A stretch of DNA of 64,000 bases from contig NC_081415.1 of assembly GCF_030272615.1 (NCBI RefSeq), positions 378,063,892 to 378,127,891 on the forward strand. Direction: 5' to 3'. The stretch is from Cryptomeria japonica. Lineage: Eukaryota > Streptophyta > Pinopsida > Cupressales > Cupressaceae. Below the pieces are notes generated by a model. That model was not told the DNA's origin and made no database searches. It was given only the letters and a program-made list of their open reading frames with translations. This document shows positions 10,754 to 22,972 of this stretch, in pieces; position 1 is the stretch's first letter; each line of letters opens with the position of its first letter. The translations under genes were made by a program, and so were the position numbers.

Positions 10754-12879
10754 TGGTGCAGGAGCACCTAGTTGAGCAAAACTCTCATTTTTGAGTAATT
10801 TGTGATTTCATGTTTGTGATGTCTTGTGAAATGTTTTTAATGTTGTTTTAGGTTGTTGTGTGTCTTGTTTAGTGGTTTTGATCTCATTTTGGGTTCAAGA
10901 GGTCAAGTTTTGCCTTTCAGGCTTTGAGTTGACAATTTTTGGCAAAAATGTGCAAAAATGCCTAAAAGGTCTTCAAATGCTTTCCAAAGAATTGAAACAT
11001 GTTTACTGAGTGGTTTTAAGAATGTCTAAGTTGTTTAGACAAGTTGATAAGGTTAGAGTGTCAAAAATGTATTTTGGAGCAAGAAATGTTGTCATTTGGG
11101 CTTGCCAAAGTTGTAAAAGTTGTGATTTTTGGGTTTTTCTAACAAAATGCAGTTGTGGAAGCCTCATGTCCATACATGGATTGGTAACTAATTAGAAATT
11201 CTATAAAAAGGCATCCCTTTTCCTGTAGAAAGGTTGGTGATTGGAAGAGCAAGAGATTCCTAATAAAAATTATGAAATTTTGGCTTTTATCACTGTTTTT
11301 TGATTCTTTGAAATAAAAGTCCGTACTGTAGCTTTTCCAGTCCATACTGTACCTTGGGAAAGTGTGAATAGTATTTGTACAATTCTCTCCAAGTGATTTT
11401 TGTATTGGTTTCCTTTGGTAATTTGTTTGTACAAAATTATTTTACTTCTGTGTGCTCACTGCCCTATCAAGGGTTTGAGGTTCCAAAATGCCACCACTTG
11501 ACTAATCTAGGTATGGGATCCTACAAAATGGATTTAGTCAAGTTGGTACTCATGTATATAGTGTACATATGCTTTACTTTATGCCAAAATTATGTTTGAA
11601 AGGAGGACTTGAGTGAATACTAGGCAAGTATTGATTACTCGACTAGTAGCATGACCAAAAACTCAAGATTTGCACCCAAAAGAAATTTGGAGTGAACAAA
11701 TGTATGAGACAGAGGTATGGACATATGGGCAAGGGTGTTGAAGATCACCTTGTTTTGTTAGAGTATCTTGTTCCTATTAAACATTCTCACTTTGTAAACA
11801 AAACAGTGAGTTCACTATTTGTGTGAATTGTGTTTGTCAAATGCTCATGGAATGCTTCAAAAGCATCATCCAAGCATTGTAACTGTGAAGGCAATGTAAT
11901 AGGAATATTGATTAGTGTTTGGCAGACCTCATTGAGGTTTTTTTTCCAGTTCAAACTCCTTGTTATGCAGGACCAAAGATGTAGCAGGAGATTGACTGGT
12001 AAAGGGGCAGTTTTAACAGTGGCAGTGACATTTCAGTTGTTTGCCAAGTGTTTGGCATTATGTTTGTAGGGCAGTAACAGGGGAAGGTTTTATTTGGTGT
12101 GGCAGAAGTTCTAAGCTAGTTTAGAGGCTTGATGAGTGGAGTTGGAAAGACTTTTCAATGTTCTTTGGTTTAAACACTACCAAACCCTACAAAAGTGCCA
12201 CAAATAGTGGACAGCCCTCATTTTACAATAGAAGAGGCCTAAACCATGAAAATCCATTAGCATATACCTTTAAAAAACCAATCAAATTAAGTTTATTGGA
12301 GGAGAGACTCACCGTAGAGCAGGACAAGCAAAAAAGTGTCAATTACCCCTCCACGGGCTAGTAACCCTTTTGACTACATAACACACATTTTACAAGAACC
12401 TGATTGCAAGGAGGACTTTGGGACTCATGGAACTTTGTGAGATCATCCTAGAATAGTGAAAAAAATGACATATAGGACCTTGGATAGTGTGAAATCCCTT
12501 TTTGAGGTTTTTACCCTTGGTTGGCGCGTTGAGTAAGCCAAAGGCTATGGGCCTAAAACTAAGTTTGATTGTCAAACCTTGAGTAAATTTTGTTGCTCTA
12601 TATGTCCTTGTTGGAGTCTCCAAATGCACTTTGAAATAGTGAGTTGAATGCCAAAATAACATGGATTGAGAATGTGTAGATGGGTGAAGTGAGCAATTGA
12701 AGAAAGTTTGAGTAAGGGTGTGAGCTTTCACCTAGAAGGGAGGTTGATGGTGAAGACTTGTAGAGAGACCTATCAAGTGTAACTAAACTTGTTATTGCAA
12801 ACATCAAGAGAAGACACAAACAATACCTCTTATTTCCTTTTATGGCCTTTTGAGCACTTACCTAGCAATCTCCCTATCA
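10754..12879 (+). repeat. Solo LTR (2126 bp) inserted in gypsy A RNase H
   Basis: Starts TGGTGCAGGAGCACC and ends CTCCCTATCA (TG...CA), with a perfect 5-bp duplication ATTTG on both sides (10749-10753 and 12880-12884). No gag or pol sequence, primer site or second LTR is seen inside, so a solo LTR left by LTR-LTR recombination is the simplest reading. Plus orientation is suggested by a TATAAAAAG box at 11202-11210 and AATAAA at about 11312. Short ORFs inside it are not convincing. The first 15 bases form a GGTGC/GCACC hairpin. It is not similar to the other LTRs here as far as I can see by eye. A short non-autonomous element cannot be excluded. Confidence 0.7.
11202..11210 (+). promoter_or_regulatory. 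TATA box of the solo LTR
   Basis: TATAAAAAG, with a candidate polyadenylation signal AATAAA about 110 bp downstream, as in a short LTR R region. Confidence 0.4.
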
Positions 12880-14190
12880 ATTTGTTAAGTGCATAAATGA
12901 CTGCCAACATCTCCTTTTCAGTGACAGTATAATTAAGATCAGGTCCCTGCATGTTTTTGCTAATGAAATAAATTGCATTCTCCAAATTGTCAACCTTCTG
13001 CCCCAAAAATGATCCTATGGCATAGTCTGATGCATTTGTATGAATATGAAATGGTAATGACCAGTTCGGACCCTTGAGCATTGGTGTTTGAGTCAAGACA
13101 TGTTTGAGCTTCAAGAAAGCTTCATGGCATGCAAAGGTCCAATTAAACTCCATATCCTTAGTCAAAAGACAATATAAAGGTCCTGCAATTTTACTAAAAT
13201 CCTTAAGAAACCTTCTATAATATCCGTCATGACCAAGGAAACTTCAGACATCCTTTTTCTTTGTAGGTGCAAGGAGGTTTTGAATGACTTCAATTTTGGA
13301 TGGGTCAACTTGTATTCTAGTTATAGAAATATGATGACCAAGAACTATGCCTTCCTGCATCATCATAAAGCATTTTTCACTGTTCAATGATAAATTGTAG
13401 TCTTCACACCTCTTCAAAACTTTCTTTAGATTCTTCAATGCCTCTTCAAATTCTGAACCATAAGTGGTAAAATCATCTAGTTATAACTGCATGCTGTCTT
13501 GGGAAATATCTGAAAATATGCTTATTACTACTATTTGAAAAGTAGCTAGAGCATTACACAACCCAAAAGGAAGAACATAATATGCATATGTCACCCAAGG
13601 GCAAGTAAAAGTAGTCTTTTCATGATCCTCGGGAGAAATTTGAATCTGGTTGTAGCCACCGAATCCATCCAAGAATGAAAAGTACCACTTCCCTACCAAG
13701 GAATCTAATACCTAATCCACAAATGGTAATGGAAAATGATCCTTCCTAGTTGTTACGTTCAAAGCTTTGTAATCTACACATACCCGCCATTTACCTCTTT
13801 TCTTTGGAACTATGACTAGAGGTGACACCCACTGACTATCTGATATAGGATAGATAAATCCAACATTTAATAATTTATGTAGTTCCTCTTTCACTATCAC
13901 CCTTAATGCAGGATTAACTCTTCTCTGTGGTTGTCTAAGCGGTCTACAGTTTTCTTTGATATAAATACCGTGAGTACAAAGTGTAGGATCAATTCCTTGC
14001 ATATCTTTGTAATCCCACACAAAAGCGAGTTGATGACATTTAAGCAATTCAACTAGTGTTATCCTTTGAGTCTTTGTGAGTTGATTGTTGATATTCAAAT
14101 ATTTTTTTGGATCAACTTCCACTTTGACAGGAAGATCAACCTGAGATGCCTCAAAAAGATGAGAAGTGCAAACTTCCTACGGAAACAAGG
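12880..14190 (-). pseudogene. Gypsy A reverse transcriptase and proximal RNase H
   Basis: One frame from about 14122 down to the insertion. Landmarks in order: the linker ending in KVEVDPKKY, VIVPKKRGKWRVCVDYKALN, the motif-A block FLDGFGGYNQI (catalytic Asp kept), FGLCNALATFQ, the motif-C block with LDDF at 13469-13480, then RNase H IHTNASDYAIGSFLGQ and TVTEKEMLAVIYALNK. A TAA at 13481-13483 replaces the aromatic residue of the YxDD-type box. Further stops lie near 13709 and 13241. The RNase H domain is cut at 12880 by the solo LTR and resumes at 10753. Polymerase remnant, not functional. Confidence 0.85.
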
Positions 14191-14469
14191 TATGCAATAT
14201 ATCAGTGGCTGCAGGAAAATCCGATGCTGTAATATTTGATGTTAACTCCCGTGACTAATACTCCAGATTAAACTAATTTGCCAGAAATTTAGAGAGGATC
14301 TAATCATCATCCTAGAGTCGTATGAATGATTCTCTATTAATCATCATGAGATGATTGACAAATTTGACTTCCTCCTCAAATTCTTCTCCCATGTTAGGCC
14401 AAACAACTTGTTCCTAATCAAGTTGGGGCTGAGCAGGTAAATAAAAAGCCAGAGTTTTAGTAGTATTTC
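14191..14469 (-). other. Degraded protease-RT linker of gypsy A
   Basis: The minus-strand frame can be followed (for example EEEVKFVNHLMMINRESF) but has several stops. It is the usual poorly conserved linker between protease and RT. Confidence 0.5.
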
Positions 14470-14718
14470 CATCAAAAATAGTCATGTCCCCTGACCGACA
14501 TCCAATATATGCATCAGGCATCAGTTGTAGCAAGCCAAGGTCTCCCTAAAATAACTGGATATCTACCCAATGTAGCTTTAGGAGACAAGATCATAAAATT
14601 TATCAGATATTCCCAGGAGTCTAAAGTAATGACAATATCTTCAATCATACCATTAGGCCAAACAATGGAACTATTAGCAAGCTGCAGGAATGTAGGCGTA
14701 GGACTGAGACTGGCTATG
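14470..14718 (-). pseudogene. Gypsy A aspartic protease, C-terminal half
   Basis: Contains IEDIVITLDSWEYLINFMIL followed by PVILGRPWLATTDA, the conserved second half of plant gypsy proteases. The active-site half lies 19 kb away at 33821-34184. At 14718 the coding sequence stops exactly at the TG of the gypsy B LTR. The flank CTATG (14714-14718) matches TTATG on the far side with one mismatch. Confidence 0.8.
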
Positions 14719-15308
14719 TGTGAGGCCCTACCTTGAGCCATCATAGCATTGCAGTTATTTTTCATGTTGGACCTATTACTGATACTTTATTTTGATGCAT
14801 TATGGATATAGATTCTATATGATCCAGTGATTGGATAACATTGATATGATGTATGTAATTTACTTCTGATTTGCAGTACTTCATTTATGATGTTACAAAA
14901 CATGGATGTATGCCATATGAATGATTTATTTTCATGATGATCATGATGATGCCATTGAGTAAATTATTTCATGTGGATTCTATTGGATAATTGATAATTT
15001 GATTGTTATGATTTAAATTATATGCAAAGTGTCTGATTTGTATTCTTTTCACATATTAATATTGCATGTGATTATTTGAGATTACTAATGTGCAAAGTAA
15101 GATGTGTAGAAAAACTAATCCATGTGACCATGGAAACTATTCAAAGAATCATGCTAAACCTATGTGCGTTTGTCAAGCCAAGGGTTGTATATTTGGAGAG
15201 ACAACACCTCGTGTGTAATGTGTTTTATTTGTAAATGTGAATGCTTCAATGTGTGTGTAATATGTATTTGTTAATTTTTTTAATTCCAAAAAGGCACATG
15301 CCATGCGT
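14719..15308 (+). repeat. Gypsy B LTR fragment (first 590 bp)
   Basis: Colinear with 16210-16805 and 29343-29920, starting TGTGAGGCCCTACC. Similarity ends after the GCGTAT at about 15308, where integrase sequence starts abruptly. Confidence 0.85.
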
Positions 15309-16196
15309 ATGATTATTTTACACAGAGATTCCCTCTTTACTTCTTCCTTTTGGAAGGTGTTGTAGGTAGCAATGGGTACCAAACTCAACTTTAACACAAC
15401 CTATCATCCAGAAATGGATGGACAAATAGAGAGGGTGAACCAGGTGTTGGAAGATATGCTCTGTATGTATGTCATGGATCATCAGACTAGATGGGAAGAG
15501 TACCTTCCTATGGTAGAGTTTGCCTATAATAATGGACATCACACTTCTTTAGAGATGCCACCTTATCAGGCTTTGTACGACAGACCTTGTAGGACACCTT
15601 TGAGTTGAGACTGCATTGAGGATATAGTAGCTATTGGTCCTGAGATAGTTCAGGATATGGAGCAACATATGGATTTAATTAGACAATGCCTTAGAGAGGA
15701 ACAATATAGACATAATAAATATGCAAATGCAAAGAGGATAGATCATAGCTTCATGGTTGGGGATAGAGTCTTCTTGAGAGTGCGACCGCATAAGAGTCCA
15801 ATCCATTATAGAAAGGGTTCCAAGCTCGCACCTCGCTTTGTTGGACCTTTTGAGATCCTTGAGAGGATAAGACCAGTTGCATATTGTCTAGCTTTGCCAC
15901 CTAGCCTGTCATGCATCCATGATGTATTTCATGTGTCTATACTGAGGAAGTATATTTATGACGAGTCTCATATCTTAGATTAGGATGCCTTGCAAGTGAA
16001 GTCAGACAGACAATTGGCTTTGGAACCTATTCACATTTTGGCTCGCCAGACGCTGGCTCTTCGAGGCTGAGAGTTGAACCATATTAGGATCTAGTGGGAT
16101 TGTTATGATGAGGTTACAACATCATGGGAGGCCGCAACATGGATGAGATCTCAATACCCCCATCTTTTTGATGAACTCATGGAGGAAGTTCATGCC
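15309..16196 (+). pseudogene. Gypsy B integrase 3' fragment of the deleted tandem copy
   Basis: Matches 28443-29329 of the complete copy. It starts inside the integrase core just before the second catalytic Asp block, then TYHPEMDGQIERVNQVLEDM (catalytic Glu), [48 protein letters not shown] and HDVFHVSILRKYI. The chromodomain-like tail continues with stops to the polypurine tract. Two long open stretches remain (15372-15608 and 15657-15983). Upstream gag, protease, RT and RNase H are missing through the deletion at 15308/15309. Confidence 0.85.
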
Positions 16197-16209
16197 TAGA
16201 GTGGGAGGG
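16197..16209 (+). other. Polypurine tract before the middle LTR of gypsy B
   Basis: AGAGTGGGAGGG lies immediately before TGTGAGG. The same tract precedes the last LTR at 29330-29342. Confidence 0.7.
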
Positions 16210-19055
16210 TGTGAGGCCCTACCCCGAGCCGTCATAGCATTGCAGTTATTTTTCATGTCCGACCTATTATTGATACTTTATTTTGATACATTATGGATAT
16301 AGATTCTATATGATCCAGTGACTGGATAAAATTGATATGATGTATGTCATTTACTTCTGATTTGAAGTACTTCATTTATGATGTTAGAAAACATGGATGC
16401 ATGCTCTACGAATGATTGAATTTCATGATGATTATGATGATGCCATTGAGTAAATTATTTCATGTGGATTCTATTGGATAATTGATAATTTGATTGTTAT
16501 TATTTAAATTATATGCAAAGTGTATGATTTGTATTCTTTTCATATATTAATATTGCATGTGATTATTTGAGATTACTAATGTGCAAAGTGAGATGTGCAG
16601 GAAAACTAATCCATGTGACCATGGAAACTATTCAGAGAATCAAGCTAAACCTATGTGCATTTGTGAAGCCAAGGGTTGTCTATTTGGAGAGACAACATCT
16701 CATGTGTAATGTGTTTTATTTGTAAATGTGAATGCTTGAATGTGTATGTAATATGTATTTGTTAAATTTGTTAATTCCAAAAAGGGACATGTCTTGCGTA
16801 TTAAAGTATTGTGTATTTTTATGGTGTCACTCGACACTTGTGTTGTGAAGTGAGTTGGAAATGACATGTCCCTTGGAGGGAATTTGTATAGCCAATGCAT
16901 TATTCAAAATATCTTAGTGTGGTCCCAATAGAGTCTTGGTTAGAGAGCCATTAGAAGGGTCAACTCAAGTTTGACCCGTAGGTAAACTTTAGGTGAGTTT
17001 CTAGAGGGTCAAACAAACTCCCAAGGTGAGGTTTAGGTCATTTTTGAAGGCCCATATTTTATAACTATGGGTAAAGGTCAATTTTAACCATGTGATCACT
17101 CACATGTAACTGTCAAGTCACCTCAAAAGTTGAGTTTTCTATGATGGACGAAAATTCACTTTTTGAGGATTTCTCCTTGGTTAGACAACTTTCCATTTAA
17201 GTGATAGTTGCTCTTCCCCAGTTTCTCTTACCTTTTTCAGTTTCCATTTTTAGAAACCATGTAAGAGGTTGGGAAGACCAACCTATGAGATCTCACATCC
17301 TTTTCAAGGAAGTCGGAAAGTGTGAGAAGAGTCTTCTTAGGGAAGGGATTCAAACTTAGGATTTTGATCACCCACTCTCCAATTTTGGAGACGTAGAGTT
17401 ATTGTTGGAAATTTGGTTTTAGAGGTTGCATTTTAAGTTTTGGGAAACAAAGAATAGTGGATTGGGCAGCTCTCCGTCAACCATTCCTCATGCCATTTGC
17501 AGGATGAAAGGTTGGTAGTGTTCTTCCATGCATATTGAATTCCATTGTTAATGTGAAGGAAAAATTGTTTGTGTATTTAGCTTTTCTTGTTTATGTGGTA
17601 TGTGAAGTTGAATGTTAAAGTCATTTCTTTGTAATTGTTTTTATGAGTTGCATGATTATATGTGTTATGGGTGTTTCAAGGCCATACTCACCCTTGGGAG
17701 GGTAGAGTAGCCTTGGGGGTGAAGGGCTTCTTGACAACCTATGAGTGTAGAGACTCTGTTCTTGGAAGAGAGAGATACACAAGGGTTATGAGACCCTTGC
17801 TGCATTATTTTTTATGCTTATGCAAAGGGGGTTATAAGGGGAGATATGGGCTTGTAATCCATGGTGGATATAAGGTTGTTTTGGATCAAGTATGTGACTT
17901 GAGTTGGTTATATTTTTGTAGCCTTGTGAAGGCATTTGTTCCTCTTCCTTGCAGATCTTCTCTAGGTACTTGGTCCACCTTCACCCTAGAAAGATAGTCA
18001 CATAGTGACAATGTAAATCCTTGGGTTGGGAGTTCATGTGTTGTTTGAGTTCTTCTTTCTTTTGTGGTTGAGTTTGTTTGTAACCCATTTAGCTTTGGTT
18101 CTCCTAGCTCGGGGGTGACTTCTTGTAAGCCTTTGTTGGGAGGTGAGTCTCCATGGTCACAACCTGTTAGTTTTATTTGTAGGTTTTTTAATTTGGAATA
18201 AAGGATGGAGAAAAGACAAGTTAATGTGCAAGCCTCCTAATATATTCACTTGGAATTATGAAAATATGTATTTTAACAAGCCCTTATTCTTGTAGAACTG
18301 TAAGAGGCTTGAAATTGTAACCTTAGTATACTCTATGGTAAAGTGGATTAAAAAAAAAAAGAAATATTTTTATTTTTTAGAAAGTATTCAAAAGACTATG
18401 AGCAAAAGAATGTATTAAGCTAGTAAGTTTATTATTTTTTTGTAGCATGAAAAGAATTATAAAAGCATCATGTTTCTGCTATAATCTTCTTTAAGTGAAA
18501 GGAATAAAGTTGGGAAGTTTATTTCTTAAATGAAATTAAGTTGTAGAATTTAGTTTTAAGATATTGTCAAATAAATATTCTTGAAAGCTTTAAACTTTAT
18601 ATGCATCTTATTTTAAGTATGTCTGAACTATTTAGTAGATTCATTCAAAAAAAATATTCATTTGCAAAAATAGGAGTAAAGAGAAATATATATGTATTTA
18701 CAGTTGCATAAATTCTTTGTAAAAGAAAATAGATTTCATGGAAAGATATTGGATAGTTAAGCTCTTTTGCTCATATTCTATTTTAGCATTTAAATTTGAT
18801 TATTGCCTAGTTTAGAGTTTAGTTATTTAATCATTGCATTAGTATTCATTTAAACTCATGGAACTATTAAATTCTTAAATCTGAAAGTGAAAGTTCACTA
18901 TAACATTTCTATTTATCTCTACATTTAGTAAATCTGGAAAATACATTGCAGAGTAAATGTTTAAATATATACTTTCACATTTCATGCAAACAAACATACT
19001 ACTGTATCAAACTAATCTGATTTATAAAATAACCTTCTCATAGTAAATGTATTGT

Positions 19056-19058
<3 letters not shown>

Positions 19059-19148
<90 letters not shown>
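19059..19148. repeat. (AT)n microsatellite in the gypsy B middle LTR
   Basis: About 90 bp of uninterrupted AT dinucleotide repeat. The corresponding place in the other LTR has three shorter AT tracts separated by a 152-bp duplicated unit. Confidence 0.95.
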
Positions 19149-19151
<3 letters not shown>

Positions 19152-19570
19152 CAACAACTTAGTTTAAAGGTAGAACATCAGATTTAAACATATTAAAGTT
19201 AAACAAAAAATAAATAAATAAAAAAATATATAAAAAAGAACTATTAGCAGGGAGCCAAGGGCCATGGCGTCACGACCTAAGCACGAGTTGCTGTACGGAT
19301 TGCATGGGGCGTCCGCAGTGGGGTGACCCACTATCGGTCACGACCACTAAGACCACATCCACAATGGTCTTCCCACTGTGGGCATGTCTGCAGTGGGCCA
19401 CAGACCACAATGAGGCGACTCACTATGGAGACCCTGTGGTGCCTCCACGGGACTTCCTTCTCCAAAATTCCAAACCCTCCTTTTCGTCTATGCTGATATT
19501 CGTGGGGTTCAGCTCTGCGTCGACCGTCGTGTCCGCCGAGCTCCATTCTTTAGTGACCTGCAAGCATGAA

Positions 19571-19598
19571 AACCCTAACCCAATTTCGGGTTAGGGTT
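19571..19598. repeat. Telomere-repeat-like inverted repeat in gypsy B LTR
   Basis: AACCCTAACCC, loop AATTTC, GGGTTAGGGTT: a perfect 11-bp inverted repeat built of plant telobox units (AAACCCTAA). The second LTR has it at about 32839-32866 with the right arm reduced to GGGTTAGGTTT. Confidence 0.8.
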
Positions 19599-20538
19599 AG
19601 TAACGCTAACAAAGAAAAGTAAGAAAGAATGATAGGCATTAAAAAGAAAAAAAAAAAAGTAAACCCTAGTTAGGGTATAAAGAGAATAAAAATTAAAAGG
19701 CCTTTTGGAATTTAAAATAAGAGATTGGGGAAATTCCCATTTTTATAGAGTTAACTTTATTAAAGTTTTTGGGAGAAAAACCCCATTTCAAATTGGGGAA
19801 AAATTATAAAACTTTAATATCAATGTCTTTTAATTAGGGAGGTAAATGTGGTCATAACCTTTTTAATGGAAAATTTGTATAACAACTTGATTAGAGTTAT
19901 TTTAATATAATGGAATGATTTAAATTCAATGTTTATTTTAATCTAAAGCAGGGGTAGTTTTACTTGCTAGTGAATATTAATTATTGGAGGGAAATTTATT
20001 TCAACATTAATGGAGGGTTTATTTGTTAGATAATATTATTATAGAGTTAGTTAAATTTTAAAAAGACTATTTTGACCACCTTATTAGTTATTGGCTCAAT
20101 TAATTATTATTAATACAATGGAATTGTATTAATGTTAATTTTATAAATATTGGAATTATTTAAATACTACTAGGGATTATTATTATCTCTTAATTAAAAA
20201 TTAAAGATTTATTTAGGCAAATCAATTAATTAATAAATAAAGTTGTGATGACTTTATAGGGTTAAATGATTCAATTTAAGTGATGGTAATTATTGTAATT
20301 GTTAAGTAAAATAAAATCTATTTTGTTATTAAACCGTTTAGGAGATTGAGATAAGACTAAGTCTCCTAATTAAATTAAATAAATTATCGTTCTCTTTAGG
20401 AACCCATTCTTAATGACACATGAGTTAAACTTTAGTGTAAACTTATCTCATCTTTTGAACTTAGAACATCAAGTAATTTAGTATTGTTTAAAATTTTTTG
20501 TTGTTGCGTTCTTGCCCAAAAGTTTGGGCATGACATTT

Positions 20539-20550
20539 TGGTATTAGAGC
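20539..20550 (+). other. Primer binding site of gypsy B
   Basis: TGGTATTAGAGC, three bases after the LTR end; one mismatch to the initiator Met tRNA complement TGGTATCAGAGC. Confidence 0.82.
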
Positions 20551-20652
20551 AAGGTTTCCAATACTAGGAACCTTTCTCCATTACGTTTCGCTTTAATTAT
20601 TATTTTATTTTCAAATTATTTATTATTATTATTTTTTTATTGCTCATGAAGG

Positions 20653-21566
20653 ATGCCTCCGACTATGCGACAAGCTCGTAGGCACAGTAGGGGTCCCAGA
20701 CATGCTCACATGGCATGCAAAGACATTGTGTAGGAAGAGTCAGTTCCAAAAGAGAATCAAGAAGCTCCTCCTGAACAACCGATTGACCCTAACCGAGACA
20801 TTTTGGTTGCTCTTGAAAACCTGATAGGAATAGTTCAAGATAGGCTTCCGGCAGTAGATCATCAGGAATAATATCAGATTTCTGAGAGTGATAGATCAAT
20901 AGCTAGGGAGCAGAGCAGGAGTTCACCTCCTAGCCATATAGAGGGTCAGGCAAAGAAGGAGCCTAAGTTAGTCCATCAAACTGATCCACCTCCAATTGTG
21001 GCACCTGTGATTATAGAGAGAGCACCCCATGATCCCGGGGATCAGATTAGAGAACTTTTACATCTTTAGCCACCATCATTTGTAGGATCTACCGATGGGG
21101 TAGAGGCTGAGTCTCAACTTTTGAGTCTAGAAAGGTGCTTTGGATTGCATCACTATGAGAGAAATTTGAAGGCATGGTTTTCTATTCACCTTTTGAGAGG
21201 GACAACTTCCACATGGTGGAGGTAGGAGGAGTATAAGAATGACATAGTCGTAGACACTGTCACTTGGGACACCTTTATGGAGAGATTCAGGATATATACC
21301 TATCAGAGAACTTTGGGCAGCTTAGAATTGATGAGTTTCATGACCTTCAACAGAAGGGGCTTTCAGTGTCACAACATGAGAGAAAATTCTTTGAGCTCCT
21401 ACCCTATGTTGACTACATGAAGAATGAGAAGCTACTCATCAACTGGTTTATTAGAGAATTGAATGCCAGTATAGTAAGACCAGTTAGGATGACATCTCAA
21501 GGAAGCCTTTAGGTTGCCATGGAGAAGACCTTTTTATCAGAGATTTAGGGTGTTGTTCACCAAAAG
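20653..21566 (+). pseudogene. Gypsy B gag, N-terminal part
   Basis: ATG at 20653 (MPPTMRQARRHSRG) followed by a Pro/Glu-rich region, then the retrotransposon Gag core: PPSFVGSTDGVEAESQLL, ERCFGLHHYERNLKAWF, TTSTWWR, TWDTFMERF and, after a frameshift near 21270, IDEFHDLQQKGLSVSQHERK and ELLPYVDYMKNEK. Several in-frame stops lie before 21210. The frame is interrupted at 21566 by the 3.9 kb insert and gag resumes at 25501. Confidence 0.78.
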
Positions 21567-22972
21567 TGATAACCCAAGTATACCTACAAGTCTATCTATG
21601 AGATAACCAATCTCAATCAATGAAACACCTCAGGGCTTGGACAACATAACATAGGATCCTAATGATCCTCCTGCACTTCAGGTTCTGCTAGACCTAGGGG
21701 GGACACCCTTTTGATGCATTGAATACAACAATCACAAACATAAGACTGCATCAACAATGAGCAGACAAACCATTCCACAAGCTCACCGAATTAGGAACAC
21801 ATTACAGATTGGCTAGATCTGTATAAATCATAAATGAAAATAGAGCTTGGAATGAGAAGAACACACCCCTAAACATAAAGGGAAATAGATTTATCTTTTA
21901 AATTGTTGTTCTGAGACCATTCCCAAATCTGTCAAAGACCAGTGCCTTGTTCATTGGGCAGCAGAGTCACACACAGAACTACAAATATAAATCATAGATG
22001 CAAGTTGTTTTTCCTTACAACATTTCCCTGCACTAATACCTTGTACTAATGCATTACTCAATCCATTCATAAAATTATCAGATCTGGGACACATTCCATT
22101 GTTTATGACTGATTATAGAATTTAAACTCTTCATTGAAGAATGCCTACAAACAATCATACAATCTCCTTGAGATGACAAATTATAAGCCTCCTTGAGGAT
22201 TCAATTCATAACAATTAAATGCATACACAGAGACAATATCATGGGAAGTTACTCATGCCTGACACAAGCAAGACCTGCAACTAAGATCACATTTACAACA
22301 ATGCATTGCAATCCTCTGTACCCTAAAACAAACCAAAAGCATTTATAAATTTGGATCCTGACATTCAGAAAGTGGAAGCCATCAAATCTGGAGCATTTTC
22401 CAAATTTCTGGAACCCCTACAACTCAGAAGAATTCGGAATAAAAAGAGGAGAGAAGAAAATCACATCTGCAACTGAATTGCCAAGTGTCTCCTCTCTAAC
22501 TGAATTCTGTTCCTGTGGAAACTGCTTCTAAAATATCTCACATTTGTCAAAATTAACTTCATAATCAGATTCCTCACTCCGAGAGCTTTCTGAAAACATA
22601 TAACACTTTATACTTTGGCCAAAAATTGGACCCTGGGCGAATTAATTCTCATCATGGATCCATCATTTAAATATTTCGAATTTCAATATAGTTTGAACTA
22701 TATTATTTAATCATTTTAAATTTGATTTTTTGCCTCCATTTGTGCTTTGATGCCTTACCACGTGGCAGCCTCTGATTGGTCGATGGGGTTGATCGGACAC
22801 CACCTGGGATGACACCTCATCATCGCCACATCATCTGCTTCGTCACTACCACTTGGCCGCCACGTCATCGCCACAGGACTACCACCTGTGCGCCAACTGG
22901 GTGCCACCTCACCGGGACCCGCCTGTTGGATTGCCACCTATCACGACACGTGGACGGCTCTCGTTCACTTTC

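Larger units (their letters stand above)
16210..20535 (+). repeat. Middle LTR of gypsy B, 4326 bp
   Basis: Starts TGTGAGGCCC, ends GGGCATGACA, followed by the primer site. Aligns along its length with 29343-33820. Contents: AT-rich first 2.8 kb, a long (AT)n tract 19059-19148, a GC-rich segment 19250-19570, a telomere-repeat-like hairpin 19571-19598, and an AT-rich 3' kilobase. The longest ORFs (17662-17997 and 19304-19594) are not maintained in the other LTR copy, so I treat them as chance. Confidence 0.88.

Noticed and set aside
17662-17997. 111-codon ORF in the gypsy B middle LTR
   Set aside because: The matching part of the 3' LTR has stops and indels, there is no known domain, and it lies in an LTR.
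19571-19598. Interstitial telomere array
   Set aside because: Only two telobox arms in inverted orientation; too short to be a telomere remnant, so recorded as a hairpin in the LTR.
14719-20535. Reading the left part as a separate, complete gypsy element with its own target site duplication
   Set aside because: The first LTR is only 590 bp, gag to mid-integrase is missing, and no duplication flanks 14719-20535 on its own.
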